Assembly: GCF_000763805.1 (NCBI RefSeq)
Contig: NZ_JRKS01000002.1
Location: 94,775-158,774 of the forward strand
Direction: 5' to 3'
From: Paracoccus sphaerophysae
Lineage (GTDB): Bacteria > Pseudomonadota > Alphaproteobacteria > Rhodobacterales > Rhodobacteraceae
Length of the DNA: 64,000 nucleotides
Below, one piece after another: positions 7,268 to 17,341 of the stretch. Every line of letters begins with the position of its first letter. Within the stretch, counting starts at the first letter, position 1. A model generated the notes under the pieces. It worked only from the letters and a program-made list of their open reading frames with translations. It was not told the DNA's origin and did no database searches. Made by a program: the position numbers and the translations under genes.

Positions 7268-8959
7268 TCACAGCCCGGCCGCCCTGCTTAGCCGCCCGGC
7301 AGAGGCGTCCGCCAGCCGCCGATAATGCGTGACCGAGTCCGCCCGCAGCGTCGACCCCCCCTCGGCATGATCGACAAGGAACGGAAGCGCAATGACGACC
7401 CGCGTCTTGCGGCGTTCCAGCCAGCGGTCGATGGTGTTGGTGAAGGGGTCGTCGTTGCCCGGGTCCCAGGCGGCAAGATGTTCGAGGACCGGGCGGCGCA
7501 GGATGTTGAAGACCATGCTGACGGCGCGGTCGCTGTCGATCAGGTCGATGTCCCCCGCCCGGCAGCGCGGCCGCACCGTCCAGCCAGCCCCGGCATCGGC
7601 GACATAGCCCGAAAACATCTCCCAGTCGTCCGCTGCATCCAGATGATCGCGGATCGCCGCAAATCTGGTCTGGAACCCGTCCGGGAAAACGACATCATCC
7701 TCGCAGATGATCGCCTCGTGGATCCCTTGGCGCAGCAGGTCGCGGCACAGCCGGGCATGGGACAAGGCCGCCCCGCGCCACCCGGGACGGCCGCGCAACC
7801 CCGCCCAGGCGGTGAAATCAGCGGCCGGGGCCTGGGCCGCGAATGCCGCAAGGCGGGCGGGCGTTTCCGGCAGGGTTAGGCAAAGCCGCGCCGGAGCCGG
7901 TGCCGGAGGCTGCCACTGCGGTACCGCCTGATCGAAGGCTGCGGGCGAGATCAGACCTTCCGCCAGAAGAAACCTCAGGAACCCTGCCCGCAGGCGGTTG
8001 TCGGGGCGCGCCGCATGGGCGTCGATGGTGGCGAACCGAGCGGCCGCATGCACGGGGTCGTCCAGCAGCTTTCGCACCCGCCGGATCAGGTCCTCGACAT
8101 CGCCGGCCGCCGCGAAATCCACGATGCCGGCCAGGTCGCCGTGCCGGTCCTGATCCGCGCCCGCCTCGCTGACGACGGGCGCGCCATGGGACATGGCCTG
8201 CGTCAACCGGGCGGTCTCCAGCAGCGCGCCTTCGTAGAAATGCACGTTCAGCACCACCGCCGCCTCGCACAGCGCCTGATCCAGAGCCGGCCCGAACAGC
8301 GCCGTCTCAATCCGAAGCTCGGGTATCACGGTCGCCAGGCGCGACAGGATGCGCTGCCGCCTGGGGCTGGACACGTCTCCGTAGAACAGCACCCCCCGGC
8401 GCGGTCCGGGGTCCGGGCGCAGCAGCCCCGGATCGACGTCCAGGGGGACGTGAAACAGGCGGTCCAGCGGTATCCCGCCGTCCCGCAGCACGGTCAGGTT
8501 ATCGACCGAATAGTCGAGGACCGCCCGCGCCGATTTCAGCAGCTTTAGGTATTGCCCGGTCAGCCAGCGGTCGCTGACCGACTGTTCCATCTGAAAGGCG
8601 ATGAAGTTCGGCGGAAGCCGGTCGAACATCTGCGGAGTCAGGACCAGCACATGGGCGAACTCGTCCGCGCCCGCGGGATCGGTGGTGATCTGAGCCGAAA
8701 ACCCCTGTTCGGTCAGGATCGCGGCCAGGTGGCGCGCGATGTGCTGGACATGGGGGGTGGTGATGATCGCAAAGGATTTCGGGTCCGCGCCGGGATCCGT
8801 CAGGCGGGGCGCCGCCGCATGATGCGCCGCCAGCCGGCGGCGGACGCCGGCGGTCCCCTCGCTGCCCAGCACCCGCACGCCCAGCTTGACCAGTTGCCAC
8901 GCGCCGCGATGGCGGACGGCGCGGGCGATGCTGCGCAGCGCTGGCGGAAGGGTCGGCAT
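7268..8959 (-). CDS. Two-domain glycosyltransferase: GT-B-like N-terminal half fused to GT25-like C-terminal half
   Basis: A 563-residue protein. Residues about 60-335 look like a glycosyl-transferase group 1 domain (GVLFYGDVSSPRRQRIL and a donor-site segment with HGAPVVSEAGADQDRHGDL). Residues about 360-550 match family 25 LPS glycosyltransferases: GAALSHARLCRDLL, then IICEDDVVFPDGF, which carries the acidic metal-binding motif. GT25 members normally stand alone at about 250 residues, so this is a fusion that may add two sugars in succession. It is likely involved in LPS or capsule; the acceptor is unknown. Gap of 55 bases to the MFS gene downstream. Confidence 0.75.
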   Translation of the reverse strand: MPTLPPALRSIARAVRHRGAWQLVKLGVRVLGSEGTAGVRRRLAAHHAAAPRLTDPGADPKSFAIITTPHVQHIARHLAAILTEQGFSAQITTDPAGADEFAHVLVLTPQMFDRLPPNFIAFQMEQSVSDRWLTGQYLKLLKSARAVLDYSVDNLTVLRDGGIPLDRLFHVPLDVDPGLLRPDPGPRRGVLFYGDVSSPRRQRILSRLATVIPELRIETALFGPALDQALCEAAVVLNVHFYEGALLETARLTQAMSHGAPVVSEAGADQDRHGDLAGIVDFAAAGDVEDLIRRVRKLLDDPVHAAARFATIDAHAARPDNRLRAGFLRFLLAEGLISPAAFDQAVPQWQPPAPAPARLCLTLPETPARLAAFAAQAPAADFTAWAGLRGRPGWRGAALSHARLCRDLLRQGIHEAIICEDDVVFPDGFQTRFAAIRDHLDAADDWEMFSGYVADAGAGWTVRPRCRAGDIDLIDSDRAVSMVFNILRRPVLEHLAAWDPGNDDPFTNTIDRWLERRKTRVVIALPFLVDHAEGGSTLRADSVTHYRRLADASAGRLSRAAGL

Positions 8960-9094
8960 CGGGAGGGGCTCGGCGCAATCTGAAATCGGGTGAGAATCGA
9001 AACCACAGCCTGCAAGGGTTGTCCACCAAGGCCGACCGGACTAACCCTGCGCGACAAGCCAATCTGGACAATGGGCGGCGAGGTGGCGGAAACC

Positions 9095-10009
9095 ATGCAG
9101 ATCATCGGACGGGACATCGAACCGCGGCTCGACTGGATCGCGCTGACGGACGCGCTGGCGCAGGGGCACGAACTGCCGCGGGCCGAGGTCGCGGACACCT
9201 TCCTGTATCGCGGCGACGACACGCTGCTGACCCGCAGCGCCTGGATCGACGGGCTGGGGCTGGCGGTCAAGCCGGCCAGCGTGTTTCCGGGCAACCCCGC
9301 GCGCGGCCTGCCGATGATCAACGGCGTGGTGAACCTGCTGGACGACACCACCGGAGCGCTGCGGGCGCTCGTCGATTTCCACCTGGTGACGAAATGGAAG
9401 ACCGCCGGCGACAGCCTTTTGTCCGCCCGCCGGCTGGCGCGCCCTGATGCGCGACGGGTGCTGGTCATCGGCGCCGGCCACGTCGCGGAAAGCATGATCG
9501 AGGCCTACCGCGCCCTGATCCCCGACGCCCGCGTCAGCGTGTGGAGCCGCTCGGGCGGGTCGGCCGCCGAGCTGGCCGGGCGGACCTGCAGCCAGGCCGT
9601 GAGCGATCTGGAACCCGCCGTCAGCGACGCCGAGATCATCGCCACCGCGACGATGGCCACCCAGCCGGTGCTGCGCGGGGAATGGCTGTCTCCGGGCACC
9701 CATGTCGACCTGATCGGCGCCTATCGCCCCGACATGCGCGAGGCTGACGACGAGGTGCTGCGCCGGGCGCGCCTGTTCGTCGACAACCGGGCGACGACGA
9801 TCGGGCATATCGGGGAAATCCAGGCTCCGCTGGACCAGGGGGTGATCCGGGAAAGTGACATCCTCGGCGATTTCTACGACCTGCCGGCGGGGGCCTATTG
9901 CCGCCGCTCGGATGACGAGATCACGGTGGCCAAGAATGGCGGCGGCGCGCATCTGGACCTGATGACCGCGAGCTACATCCTGTCGGTCGCCGAAAGCGGC
10001 GCGGCCTAG
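9095..10009 (+). CDS. Ornithine cyclodeaminase / mu-crystallin family protein
   Basis: A 304-residue NAD(P)-binding enzyme. The Rossmann motif VLVIGAGHVAESMIEAY sits near residue 120. Conserved family features include GLGLAVKPASVFPGNPARGLP near the N-terminus and THVDLIGAYRPDMRE later. Members deaminate ornithine to proline or reduce cyclic imino acids such as pyrroline-2-carboxylate, and the sequence does not decide which. The ATG at 9095 is chosen over in-frame ATGs at 8990 and 9071 because it follows a purine-rich GAGGTGGCGG and starts with the family-like MQIIGRDIEPRLDW. The last codons and stop are duplicated just downstream. Confidence 0.85.
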   Translation: MQIIGRDIEPRLDWIALTDALAQGHELPRAEVADTFLYRGDDTLLTRSAWIDGLGLAVKPASVFPGNPARGLPMINGVVNLLDDTTGALRALVDFHLVTKWKTAGDSLLSARRLARPDARRVLVIGAGHVAESMIEAYRALIPDARVSVWSRSGGSAAELAGRTCSQAVSDLEPAVSDAEIIATATMATQPVLRGEWLSPGTHVDLIGAYRPDMREADDEVLRRARLFVDNRATTIGHIGEIQAPLDQGVIRESDILGDFYDLPAGAYCRRSDDEITVAKNGGGAHLDLMTASYILSVAESGAA

Positions 10010-10033
10010 ACAGCCGAAAGCGGCGCGGCCTAG
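9989..10033. repeat. Tandem 21-base duplication over a stop codon
   Basis: Two identical 21-base copies (9989-10009 and 10013-10033) are separated by three bases. The first copy encodes the C-terminus and TAG of the cyclodeaminase. The second holds another TAG on the plus strand and overlaps the last codon and stop of the convergent MFS gene (10030-10032). Confidence 0.95.
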
Positions 10034-11289
10034 GCCGCGGCGGGGCGCGGGGCGATCAGCGAGGGCGCCTCGCGGATCGGCAGGTGGATCAGCGCCGAGA
10101 ACGCGCCAACGCCGACGCCGACCCACCAGACGATCGTGTAGTCGCCATAGATGTCGTACAGCTTGCCGCCCAGCCAGACGCCCAGGAACGACCCCAGCTG
10201 GTGCGACAGGAAGACGAAGCCGTACAGCGTCCCCATGTAGCGCAGCCCGTAGATATAGGCGACCAGCCCCGAAGTCAGCGGCACCGTCGCCAGCCACAGC
10301 GCCCCCATGCTCAGCGAAAACACCAGCACCGTGACCGGCGTGATCGGGGTCAGGATGAACCAGGCGGAAATGATCGTTCGCAGCGTATAGATCGCCGCCA
10401 GCAGGTATTTCCGGGTATAGCGCTTGCCCAGCCAGCCGGCCAGGATCGAGCCGGCGATGTTGGCCATCCCGATCACCGAGATCGCCACCGCGCCCAGCGC
10501 CGAGGTCGAGGTGATCCCCAGCGCCGCGAGGCCGCCGTCCGGGGCGATCGGGCCGCACATCTCGGTCACCATCGCCGGGAAATGCGCGGTGATGAAGGCC
10601 AGCTGATAGCCGCAGGAAAAGAACCCGGCGAAGATCATCAGATAGCTCGGGTCGGTGAAGGCGCGGCGCAGCACGCTGCCCATGCTCTCTTCCAGCTCGG
10701 CCCGGCTGGCCGGGCGGGTGGAGCGCAGCATCGGCAGGAACAGCAGCACCGTCATGATCAGCGCCGCAAAGACCAGGAACACCTGCTGCCAAGGCATGAA
10801 GGCCATCAGCCCCTCGGCCAGCGGCGCCCCGATCACCTGCCCCGCCGACCCGGCGGCGGTGGCGATCCCCAGCGCGAGGCTGCGGTTCTCGTCGCTGGCC
10901 GCGCGGCCCACGATGGCGAGGATCACGCCAAAGCCGGTGCCGGCGATGCCGAAGCCGACCGCGATCTCCCACAGCTGCATCGCCTCGGGGGTGGTGGCCA
11001 TGGCGCTCATCACCATGCCCAGCGAATACATCGCCGCGCCCAGGATGATCGCCCAGCGGTCCCCCCAGCGTTCGGCAAGGGCGCCGAACAGCGGCTGGCC
11101 GATCCCCCAGGCGAGGTTCTGGATCGCGATCGCCAGGCTGAATTCGGCCCGCGGCCAGCCGAAGGTCTCGGCGATCGGGATCTGGAAGACGCCAAAGCTC
11201 GCCCGCAGGGCAAAGTTGATCATGAGGATGATCGACCCGCCGATCAGGATCGGGGTGAACAGCCTCGCGGGGGACTGGGTGTGCGGCAT
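10030..11289 (-). CDS. MFS transporter, oxalate/monocarboxylate-type
   Basis: A 419-residue inner-membrane protein with about 12 hydrophobic segments. The loop 2-3 signature reads GALAERWGDR, and the second half has GWLGKRYTRKY. It resembles the OxlT/monocarboxylate branch of MFS (family-level recognition only). ATG at 11289 (MPHTQSPARLFTPILIGG) is chosen over 11325 because it fits the normal short N-terminus. It is convergent with the cyclodeaminase gene; co-function with that enzyme is possible but unsupported. Confidence 0.8.
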   Translation of the reverse strand: MPHTQSPARLFTPILIGGSIILMINFALRASFGVFQIPIAETFGWPRAEFSLAIAIQNLAWGIGQPLFGALAERWGDRWAIILGAAMYSLGMVMSAMATTPEAMQLWEIAVGFGIAGTGFGVILAIVGRAASDENRSLALGIATAAGSAGQVIGAPLAEGLMAFMPWQQVFLVFAALIMTVLLFLPMLRSTRPASRAELEESMGSVLRRAFTDPSYLMIFAGFFSCGYQLAFITAHFPAMVTEMCGPIAPDGGLAALGITSTSALGAVAISVIGMANIAGSILAGWLGKRYTRKYLLAAIYTLRTIISAWFILTPITPVTVLVFSLSMGALWLATVPLTSGLVAYIYGLRYMGTLYGFVFLSHQLGSFLGVWLGGKLYDIYGDYTIVWWVGVGVGAFSALIHLPIREAPSLIAPRPAAA

Positions 11290-11425
11290 GACGCGGCTCC
11301 GGGCGGTCGTGGTGCACCCTGACAACGTGCCGCAGGCAAGGTCAATGACCCCCAGGCGGCGATTTACCGGCTGGTAAGATCATCGGGCTAGGATGACGGG
11401 ACGCGAGCTGGGCGGGGGCGACGGC

Positions 11426-12019
11426 ATGTATACGGTGATCGGATATGGGGGCACGCGCGCCTTCCGCCTGCTGTGGCTGCTGGAAGAACTCAGCCTGACC
11501 TATCGCCACGAACGGGTGATGCCCTTCACCGACGCGGCGCGGGCCCGCACGCCGGGCGGCAGGCTGCCGGCCCTGCAACTTGCCGATGGGACCATTCTGC
11601 AGGATTCCACCGCGATCCTGACCTGGCTGGCCGACCACCACGACGCGCTGACCTTCCCCGCGGGCAGCGTGGAACGGGCGCGCCAGGATGCCTGGGTGCA
11701 CATGGTGCTGGAATGTCTCGCCACGCCGATGATGTGCTGGACGCTGATGATCCAGCGGTTCCGGGCCGAAACCGATCCGGTGGTGCGCGCCTGGGTCGCT
11801 GATTCCGTCGACAAGGGCGCCGAGCGGATCGCGCAGGAGCTTGAGGACAGCGGCGGCCCGTGGCTGATGGGGTCGTGCTTCACCATCGCCGACATCGTGC
11901 TGGGCCACTGTCTGCACTGGGCGGAACGGTATGAACGCCCCGTCTCCCAGCCGATCCTGCGGGATTACCTGGCGCGGGTCGAGGCGCGGCCGGCCTATCG
12001 CACCGCCGATTGGGCCTGA
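11426..12019 (+). CDS. Glutathione S-transferase family protein
   Basis: A 197-residue protein. The N-terminal thioredoxin-like half has GYGGTRAFRLLWLLEELSL and the glutathione-binding segment GRLPALQLADGTILQDSTAI (cis-Pro and the Ser of the conserved DS pair). The C-terminal helical half contains the N-capping-like box FTIADIVLGH. The cytosolic enzyme conjugates or transfers glutathione; the substrate is unknown. Start at 11426 follows GGGCGGGGGCG. Its last 25 bases overlap the convergent flavoprotein gene. Confidence 0.88.
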   Translation: MYTVIGYGGTRAFRLLWLLEELSLTYRHERVMPFTDAARARTPGGRLPALQLADGTILQDSTAILTWLADHHDALTFPAGSVERARQDAWVHMVLECLATPMMCWTLMIQRFRAETDPVVRAWVADSVDKGAERIAQELEDSGGPWLMGSCFTIADIVLGHCLHWAERYERPVSQPILRDYLARVEARPAYRTADWA

Positions 12020-13212
12020 CCCAGCCGCCGCGCCGCCGCCTGCCCGGCGTGGCGCCCGGTGGCAAGGCAGGTGGTCAGCAGATAGCCGCCGGTCGGCGCC
12101 TCCCAGTCCAGCATCTCGCCCGCCGCAAAGACTCCGGGCAGCGCCCGCAGTTCCAGGTCCGGGGTCAGCGCGGCCGCGGTGATCCCCCCGGCCGAGGAGA
12201 TCGCCCGTTCCAGCCCCATCGGCCCGGCGTGGCGCAGGGGCAGCGCCTTGATCCGCCGCGCCAGCGCCGCCGGGTCCTGCGGCAGCGGCCGGCCCCATTC
12301 CAGCAGCAGCGCGACCCTGGCCGGATCGCCCAGCACCCGCCGCAGCCAGTTGCCGACCGACAGCCGGCCGCGCGGCCGCGCCAGACGCGCCGCGAGCGCC
12401 TCGACGGTCAGGTCGGGCGCGAGGTCGACCCGTGTCGCCGCGCCATCGCGCAGCGCCGCGGCGATCTCGTAGATGCCGCCGCCCTCGATCCCGTGCCGGG
12501 TGATGACCCATTCGCCCCGGCTGTCCGCGGCCCCCGCCGTCAGCCGCGCGCCCTTGACCGCGACGCCGTGAAACCGGGCCATCTCGGGCGACCAGTCCAC
12601 AAGCAGGCCCATGTTCGCGGGCCGGAACGGCGCGATCTCGACCCCTGCCGCGCGCAACGGCGCGACCCAGGCCGCGTCCGATCCCAGCCGCGGCCAGCTT
12701 GCCCCGCCGAACGCGAGCACCACCGCCCGCGCGGCGATCCGGCGTTCGCCCTCGGGCGTCGCAAAGACGTGGGCGCCGTCCGTCAGGCCCGACCAGCGCC
12801 AGCGGGTCCGCAGCGCGACCCCGCGCCCGGCAAGCCGCACCAGCCAGGCCCGCAGCAGTGGCGAAGCCTTCATGCCGACCGGGAACACCCGCCCGGTCGA
12901 TCCGGTGAACAGCTCGATCCCCAGCCCGCGCGCCCAGGCCGACACCTCGGCCGGGCCAAAGCCGCGCACCAGCGCCTGCAGGTCGCAACCGCCCGCCGCG
13001 GCGCTGCCCGACAGCCGCGCCGCAAAGTCCGGCGCCGGTTCGTCCCGGGTCAGGTTCAGCCCCGACTTGCCGGCCATCAGGAACTTGCGCGCCGGGGTCG
13101 GCATCGCCTCGGTCACCACGACCCGGTGGCCTGCGGCCGCGATCGCCTCGGCAGCCATCAGCCCCGCCGGTCCCGCCCCGATCACCAGCGCCGGGACCTG
13201 TTTGGCCGTCAC
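11995..13212 (-). CDS. HI0933/BaiN-family FAD-dependent flavoprotein
   Basis: A 405-residue protein. The dinucleotide-binding motif VIGAGPAGLMAAEAIAAAG starts at residue 10, and MAGKSGLNLTRDEP matches the conserved N-terminal region of the HI0933/BaiN group. The C-terminus has GVFAAGEMLDWEAPTGGYLL. The length suggests the TIGR03862-like subgroup. Reaction unknown; relatives reduce enones or quinones. The ATG overlaps the holA stop (ATGA), so it is the last gene of the leuS-lptE-holA unit. Confidence 0.88.
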   Translation of the reverse strand: MTAKQVPALVIGAGPAGLMAAEAIAAAGHRVVVTEAMPTPARKFLMAGKSGLNLTRDEPAPDFAARLSGSAAAGGCDLQALVRGFGPAEVSAWARGLGIELFTGSTGRVFPVGMKASPLLRAWLVRLAGRGVALRTRWRWSGLTDGAHVFATPEGERRIAARAVVLAFGGASWPRLGSDAAWVAPLRAAGVEIAPFRPANMGLLVDWSPEMARFHGVAVKGARLTAGAADSRGEWVITRHGIEGGGIYEIAAALRDGAATRVDLAPDLTVEALAARLARPRGRLSVGNWLRRVLGDPARVALLLEWGRPLPQDPAALARRIKALPLRHAGPMGLERAISSAGGITAAALTPDLELRALPGVFAAGEMLDWEAPTGGYLLTTCLATGRHAGQAAARRLGQAQSAVR

Positions 13213-14237
13213 CGCCGCCCCCGCGGCATCATCGCCAGCCGGATCAGCGCCCGTTCCATCACCGCCATCGCCGGCGCGCGCGAGGATGAACGCAGCGTCA
13301 GGTCGGTCTCGATCAGCAGGTGGATCGCATCCTCGAGCGCCCGCCCGCCCCAGCCCTGTGCCTGCCGCCCCATCCGGTCGCGGCGCGGGCCGAAGACCGG
13401 CGGCCGCAGCCGCCCCAGCCCCGCCTGCACCCCGCCGGGGTCCGAGGCGGCGAGGTGCAGCGCCCGGACATGGCGCAGCGCGGCGATGCAGATGGTGACC
13501 GGCGCGATGCCCTGCGTCTCGATCCGCCGCATCAGCGGGCCCAGCGCGTCCGACCGGCCCTCGGCGGCGGCGTCGATCAGCTCGTCCACGTCGGCTTCCA
13601 CCGTGGTGGGCGCCAGCGCCGCGATCTCGTCGGGGGTCAGCGGCGTGTCGTCGCCGAACTTGTAAAGCCCGATCTTTTCGACCGTCTGTCGGAAATCGCC
13701 GGGGTCCAGCGCGCGGGCCAGGGTGGTCAGGTCCCGCATTGCCGCCGGCGGCACCGCGCGCAGCCCGGCCTCGGCCAGCCAGCGCGCGATCTCCTCTTCG
13801 CCCGGTGGATCGTCATAGATCGGGGCGCAGATGGCGGTCTTGTGCGGCTCGAACAGCTTGCGCAGAGCCGAGGATTTCGTCAGCGCCCCGGCCGTGACCA
13901 CGATCACCGCGTCGCCATGCGCCCACGCCTCCAGCGCCGCGGCGACCGCTGGCGCGACGGCGTCGGTCGCCTCCTCGACCAGCACCACCCGCGGGCCGGG
14001 GAAGAAGCCGACCGCCTTGATCTCGTCCATCAGCGTCGCGCCGTCCTTGCGCAGGTCGCTGCCGGCCAGCCGGGTCAGGCGCATCTCGGCCTCGGCATCG
14101 GGACCGGTCAGCGCGGCGACCGCCTCGGCCCGCTTCAGCGCCACCCGCATCGCGTCCTGCCCGTGGATCAGCAGCGCCGGCCGCGTCGGATCGGGCCTGG
14201 CCAGATAACGCGCGATCTCGGCGCCCTTCAGCAGCAT
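13209..14237 (-). CDS. holA: DNA polymerase III subunit delta
   Basis: A 342-residue clamp-loader subunit that opens the beta clamp during replication. It has the N-terminal HolA features (ALLIHGQDAMRVALKRAEAV, then RLAGSDLRKDGATLMDEIKA) and the middle segment FFPGPRVVLVEEATD. The C-terminal helical domain closes with EDAIHLLIETDLTLRSS. Position directly behind leuS-lptE is the usual arrangement in alphaproteobacteria. Gap of four bases to lptE. Confidence 0.95.
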   Translation of the reverse strand: MLLKGAEIARYLARPDPTRPALLIHGQDAMRVALKRAEAVAALTGPDAEAEMRLTRLAGSDLRKDGATLMDEIKAVGFFPGPRVVLVEEATDAVAPAVAAALEAWAHGDAVIVVTAGALTKSSALRKLFEPHKTAICAPIYDDPPGEEEIARWLAEAGLRAVPPAAMRDLTTLARALDPGDFRQTVEKIGLYKFGDDTPLTPDEIAALAPTTVEADVDELIDAAAEGRSDALGPLMRRIETQGIAPVTICIAALRHVRALHLAASDPGGVQAGLGRLRPPVFGPRRDRMGRQAQGWGGRALEDAIHLLIETDLTLRSSSRAPAMAVMERALIRLAMMPRGRR

Positions 14238-14241
14238 CGCC

Positions 14242-14712
14242 CTAGGGCACCGTCGCCAGCAGCCGCGTCACGACCTGATCGGCCAGCATCACCGCAAGGC
14301 GGTTGCGCGCGTCCTGTTCGGCCGCGTTGGTGGCGATCACCGTGCCGACGGTGGAATGGCTGGTGAAGTTCGACACCTCGCCCTGCGCCACCGTCGCCCC
14401 GGTGACCGAATCGGTCAGCCGATAGGTGGCGGTGCCGTTCAGCGAGAACCGCGTGGTGACCTCGTCCGGGGTGATCGCCTGCGGCAGCACCGCGACCCGC
14501 AGCGTATAGGCGAGGTCATAGCGCCCGGTTTCCGCCGGACCCAGCCGCTCGGTCAGCCGGCGCAGGAAGGCATAGTCGTCGGCAGTCTGCGGATCGGCCA
14601 CCCGCACCTGCCCGTGCAGCCGGGTGCCCGCGCCGCCCGGCCCGTAGACCGGGGCAAAGCCGCAGCCCGCCGCCAGCAGGGCGACGGCGAGGGCCGCCCT
14701 ACGCGACCACAT
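14242..14712 (-). CDS. lptE: LPS-assembly lipoprotein LptE
   Basis: A 156-residue lipoprotein. The signal peptide ends in a lipobox LLAAGCGF (Cys near residue 17), followed by APVYGPGG. It partners with LptD in the outer membrane to insert LPS. Its start overlaps the leuS 3' end by 14 bases. The order leuS-lptE-holA is a reliable contextual signature, since LptE is weakly conserved in sequence. Confidence 0.92.
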   Translation of the reverse strand: MWSRRAALAVALLAAGCGFAPVYGPGGAGTRLHGQVRVADPQTADDYAFLRRLTERLGPAETGRYDLAYTLRVAVLPQAITPDEVTTRFSLNGTATYRLTDSVTGATVAQGEVSNFTSHSTVGTVIATNAAEQDARNRLAVMLADQVVTRLLATVP

Positions 14713-17242
14713 TGACGATCCGCCCCGGCACGACGATCAGCTTCTTGGGCGGCTTGCCGTCCAGGAAGCGCTGGATGGCGGCGTCGGCCAGAACCAGCGC
14801 CTCGACCTCGGGCGCGGCCATGTCGCGGGGGACGGCGATCTCGCCCCGGCGCTTGCCGTTGATCTGGATCGGCAGGGTCACGGTGTCGTCGACCAGCATC
14901 GCCGGGTCGGCCTTGGGCCAGGGCGCGTCCACGACCAGGCCGATGCCGCCGGCCATCGCCCAGACCTCTTCGGCCAGGTGCGGCACCATCGGCGCCATCA
15001 GCTGCGCCATCGCCCGCAGCGCGGCGCGGCGCGGATGCCCCGCGGCGTCGGATTTCGCCAGCGCGTTGGCGAGCTCATACAGCTTGGCCACCGCCTTGTT
15101 GAACGCAAAGCCCTCGATGGCGCGGGTGATTTCGTCGATGGCGCGGTGGGTGGCGCGGGTCAGCGCCTCGTCCTCGCGGTCGCCCGCGTTGCCGGCGCCG
15201 CTGTCCTCGGCCAGCCGCCACAGCCGCCCGAGGAACTTCGAGGCCGCCTCGGCCCCCGCCGCGGTCCATTCCACGTCGCGTTCGGGCGGGCTGTCCGACA
15301 GCATGAACCAGCGCGCGGTGTCGGCGCCGAAGCGGGTCACGATGTCCACCGGGTCGACGACGTTCTTCTTGGACTTGGACATCTTGGCCGAGGGGATGAT
15401 CTCGACGGCGCGCCCGTCGGCCAGCTTGCCGTCGGTGACGTCCTCGGGCAGGTGATAGACGGGCCGCCCGCGGTCGTCGCGGGTCAGATAGATCTCGTGC
15501 GTCACCATGCCTTGCGTGAACAGCGCATCGAACGGCTCCTTCGCGGTCTCGGGCAGGTGCCCGGTCTTGACCATCGCGCGGGCGAAGAAGCGCGAATACA
15601 GCAGGTGCAGGATCGCGTGCTCGATGCCGCCGATATACTGGTCGACGTTCATCCAGTAGTCCGCCTCGGCCCGGTCGGTCGGGGTCGGCGCGTGGGGCGC
15701 GGTGAAGCGGGCGTAATACCAGGACGAATCGACGAAAGTGTCCATCGTGTCAGTCTCGCGCCGCGCCGGAGCGCCGCAGGACGGGCAGGTCGCCTGCCGC
15801 CAGGTCGGGTGCCGGTCCAGCGGGTTGCCGGGCTGGGCGAACGACACGTCCCGCGGCAGCAGGATCGGCAGGTTCTCCTTGCGCTCGGGCACGGTTCCGC
15901 AGCTTTCGCAATGCACGACCGGGATCGGGCAGCCCCAATAGCGCTGGCGCGAGATGCCCCAGTCGCGCAGGCGGAACTTGGTGACGCCCTCGCCATAGCC
16001 CTGCGCCTCGGCATGGGCGATGGCGGCGGTCACGGCCTCGTCGCCGGTCTGGTCGCGGTCGCCGGCAAAGCCGCGGACATAGCTGACCGTTTCGGATTTC
16101 AGCAGCACGAAGGGCTCCGTGGCGACCAGCGCGTCGGCCTCGGCCTCGGTCATGCCGGGCTTGCCGAAGGTGGCGCGGATCGGCAGGCCGTATTTCACCG
16201 CAAATTCGTGGTCGCGCTCGTCATGGGCGGGCGAGCCGAAGATCGCGCCGGTGCCGTAATCCATCAGCACGAAGTTGGCGATCCACACCGGCAGCTCCCA
16301 CGCGGGGTCAAGCGGGTGGCGCACGGTGATGCCGGTGTCGAACCCCAGCTTTTCCGCGGTCTCGATGGCTTCCTCGGTGGTGCCGCCCTTGCGGCAGGCC
16401 TCGAGGAAGGCGGCCACGCGCGGGTCGCCGGCCAGCGACTTCGCCAGCGGATGATCGGGCGAGATCGCCAGGAACGAGGCGCCCAGCAGCGTGTCGGGGC
16501 GGGTGGTATAGACCTCGATCTGCGGGAAATCCGGCGCGTTCACGGTGTCAAAGCGGAACTGCAGCCCGCGCGAGCGGCCGATCCAGTTGGCCTGCATCAG
16601 CCGGACCTTCTCCGGCCAGCCCTTGAGCCCGTCCAGCGCCTCCAGCAATTCCTCGGCGTAATCCGAAATGCGGAAGAACCACTGGGTCAGCTCGCGCCGC
16701 TCGACCGGGGCGCCGGACCGCCAGCCCTTGCCGTCGATCACCTGTTCGTTGGCCAGCACGGTCATGTCCACCGGGTCCCAGTTCACGACCGCCGCCTTGC
16801 GATAGATTAGCCCGGCATCGAGGAAATCGAGGAACAGCGCCTGCTGCCGGGCGACGTAATCGTCGTCGCAGGTGGCGAACTCGCGGCTCCAGTCGATGGA
16901 CAGGCCCAGCGGCTTCAGCTGGTCGCGCATCGTGGCGATGTTGGCATAGGTCCAGTCGCGCGGATGGCCGCCGTTTTCCATCGCGGCGTTCTCGGCCGGC
17001 ATGCCGAAGGCGTCCCAGCCCATCGGGTGCAGCACCGAAAACCCCTGCGCGCGTTTATAGCGCGCCACCACGTCGCCCATCGTGTAGTTGCGGACATGTC
17101 CCATGTGGATGCGCCCCGAGGGATAGGGGAACATTTCCAGCACGTAATACTTGGGCCGCTCGTCGCGGACGGCGCGAAAGCTGCCGGCCTTGTCCCACGC
17201 CGCGCGCCAGCGGGGTTCGCTGTGGGAAGGATCATAGGGCAT
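14699..17242 (-). CDS. leuS: Leucyl-tRNA synthetase
   Basis: An 847-residue class I aminoacyl-tRNA synthetase. The HIGH-type motif is in [18 protein letters not shown] (near residue 40) and the KMSKS loop is [13 protein letters not shown]. The editing domain (about residues 220-410) includes [13 protein letters not shown] CxxC pair in HCESCG and another in CPSCGAP form the zinc-binding insert. Length is normal. The gene starts the leuS-lptE-holA-flavoprotein unit. Confidence 0.98.
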   Translation of the reverse strand: MPYDPSHSEPRWRAAWDKAGSFRAVRDERPKYYVLEMFPYPSGRIHMGHVRNYTMGDVVARYKRAQGFSVLHPMGWDAFGMPAENAAMENGGHPRDWTYANIATMRDQLKPLGLSIDWSREFATCDDDYVARQQALFLDFLDAGLIYRKAAVVNWDPVDMTVLANEQVIDGKGWRSGAPVERRELTQWFFRISDYAEELLEALDGLKGWPEKVRLMQANWIGRSRGLQFRFDTVNAPDFPQIEVYTTRPDTLLGASFLAISPDHPLAKSLAGDPRVAAFLEACRKGGTTEEAIETAEKLGFDTGITVRHPLDPAWELPVWIANFVLMDYGTGAIFGSPAHDERDHEFAVKYGLPIRATFGKPGMTEAEADALVATEPFVLLKSETVSYVRGFAGDRDQTGDEAVTAAIAHAEAQGYGEGVTKFRLRDWGISRQRYWGCPIPVVHCESCGTVPERKENLPILLPRDVSFAQPGNPLDRHPTWRQATCPSCGAPARRETDTMDTFVDSSWYYARFTAPHAPTPTDRAEADYWMNVDQYIGGIEHAILHLLYSRFFARAMVKTGHLPETAKEPFDALFTQGMVTHEIYLTRDDRGRPVYHLPEDVTDGKLADGRAVEIIPSAKMSKSKKNVVDPVDIVTRFGADTARWFMLSDSPPERDVEWTAAGAEAASKFLGRLWRLAEDSGAGNAGDREDEALTRATHRAIDEITRAIEGFAFNKAVAKLYELANALAKSDAAGHPRRAALRAMAQLMAPMVPHLAEEVWAMAGGIGLVVDAPWPKADPAMLVDDTVTLPIQINGKRRGEIAVPRDMAAPEVEALVLADAAIQRFLDGKPPKKLIVVPGRIVNVVA

Positions 17243-17341
17243 GGCAGCGCTCCGCTCGGTCGATGACCGGGCGGGTTTAGCCGCCCGGCGTCATGCCGTC
17301 CAGATTGCGGGGGGCAAAGCGCCGGTTACAGCCGGGCCGCC

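Noticed and set aside
5037..7332. Two 510-codon plus-strand frames opposite the MFS and glycosyltransferase genes
   Set aside because: Arg/Gln/Pro-rich shadow translations with no motif; the minus-strand genes carry clear motifs.
17243..17341. A small gene or RNA between leuS and the DUF3576 gene
   Set aside because: No start codon with ribosome site, no conserved structure and no terminator; taken as a plain gap.
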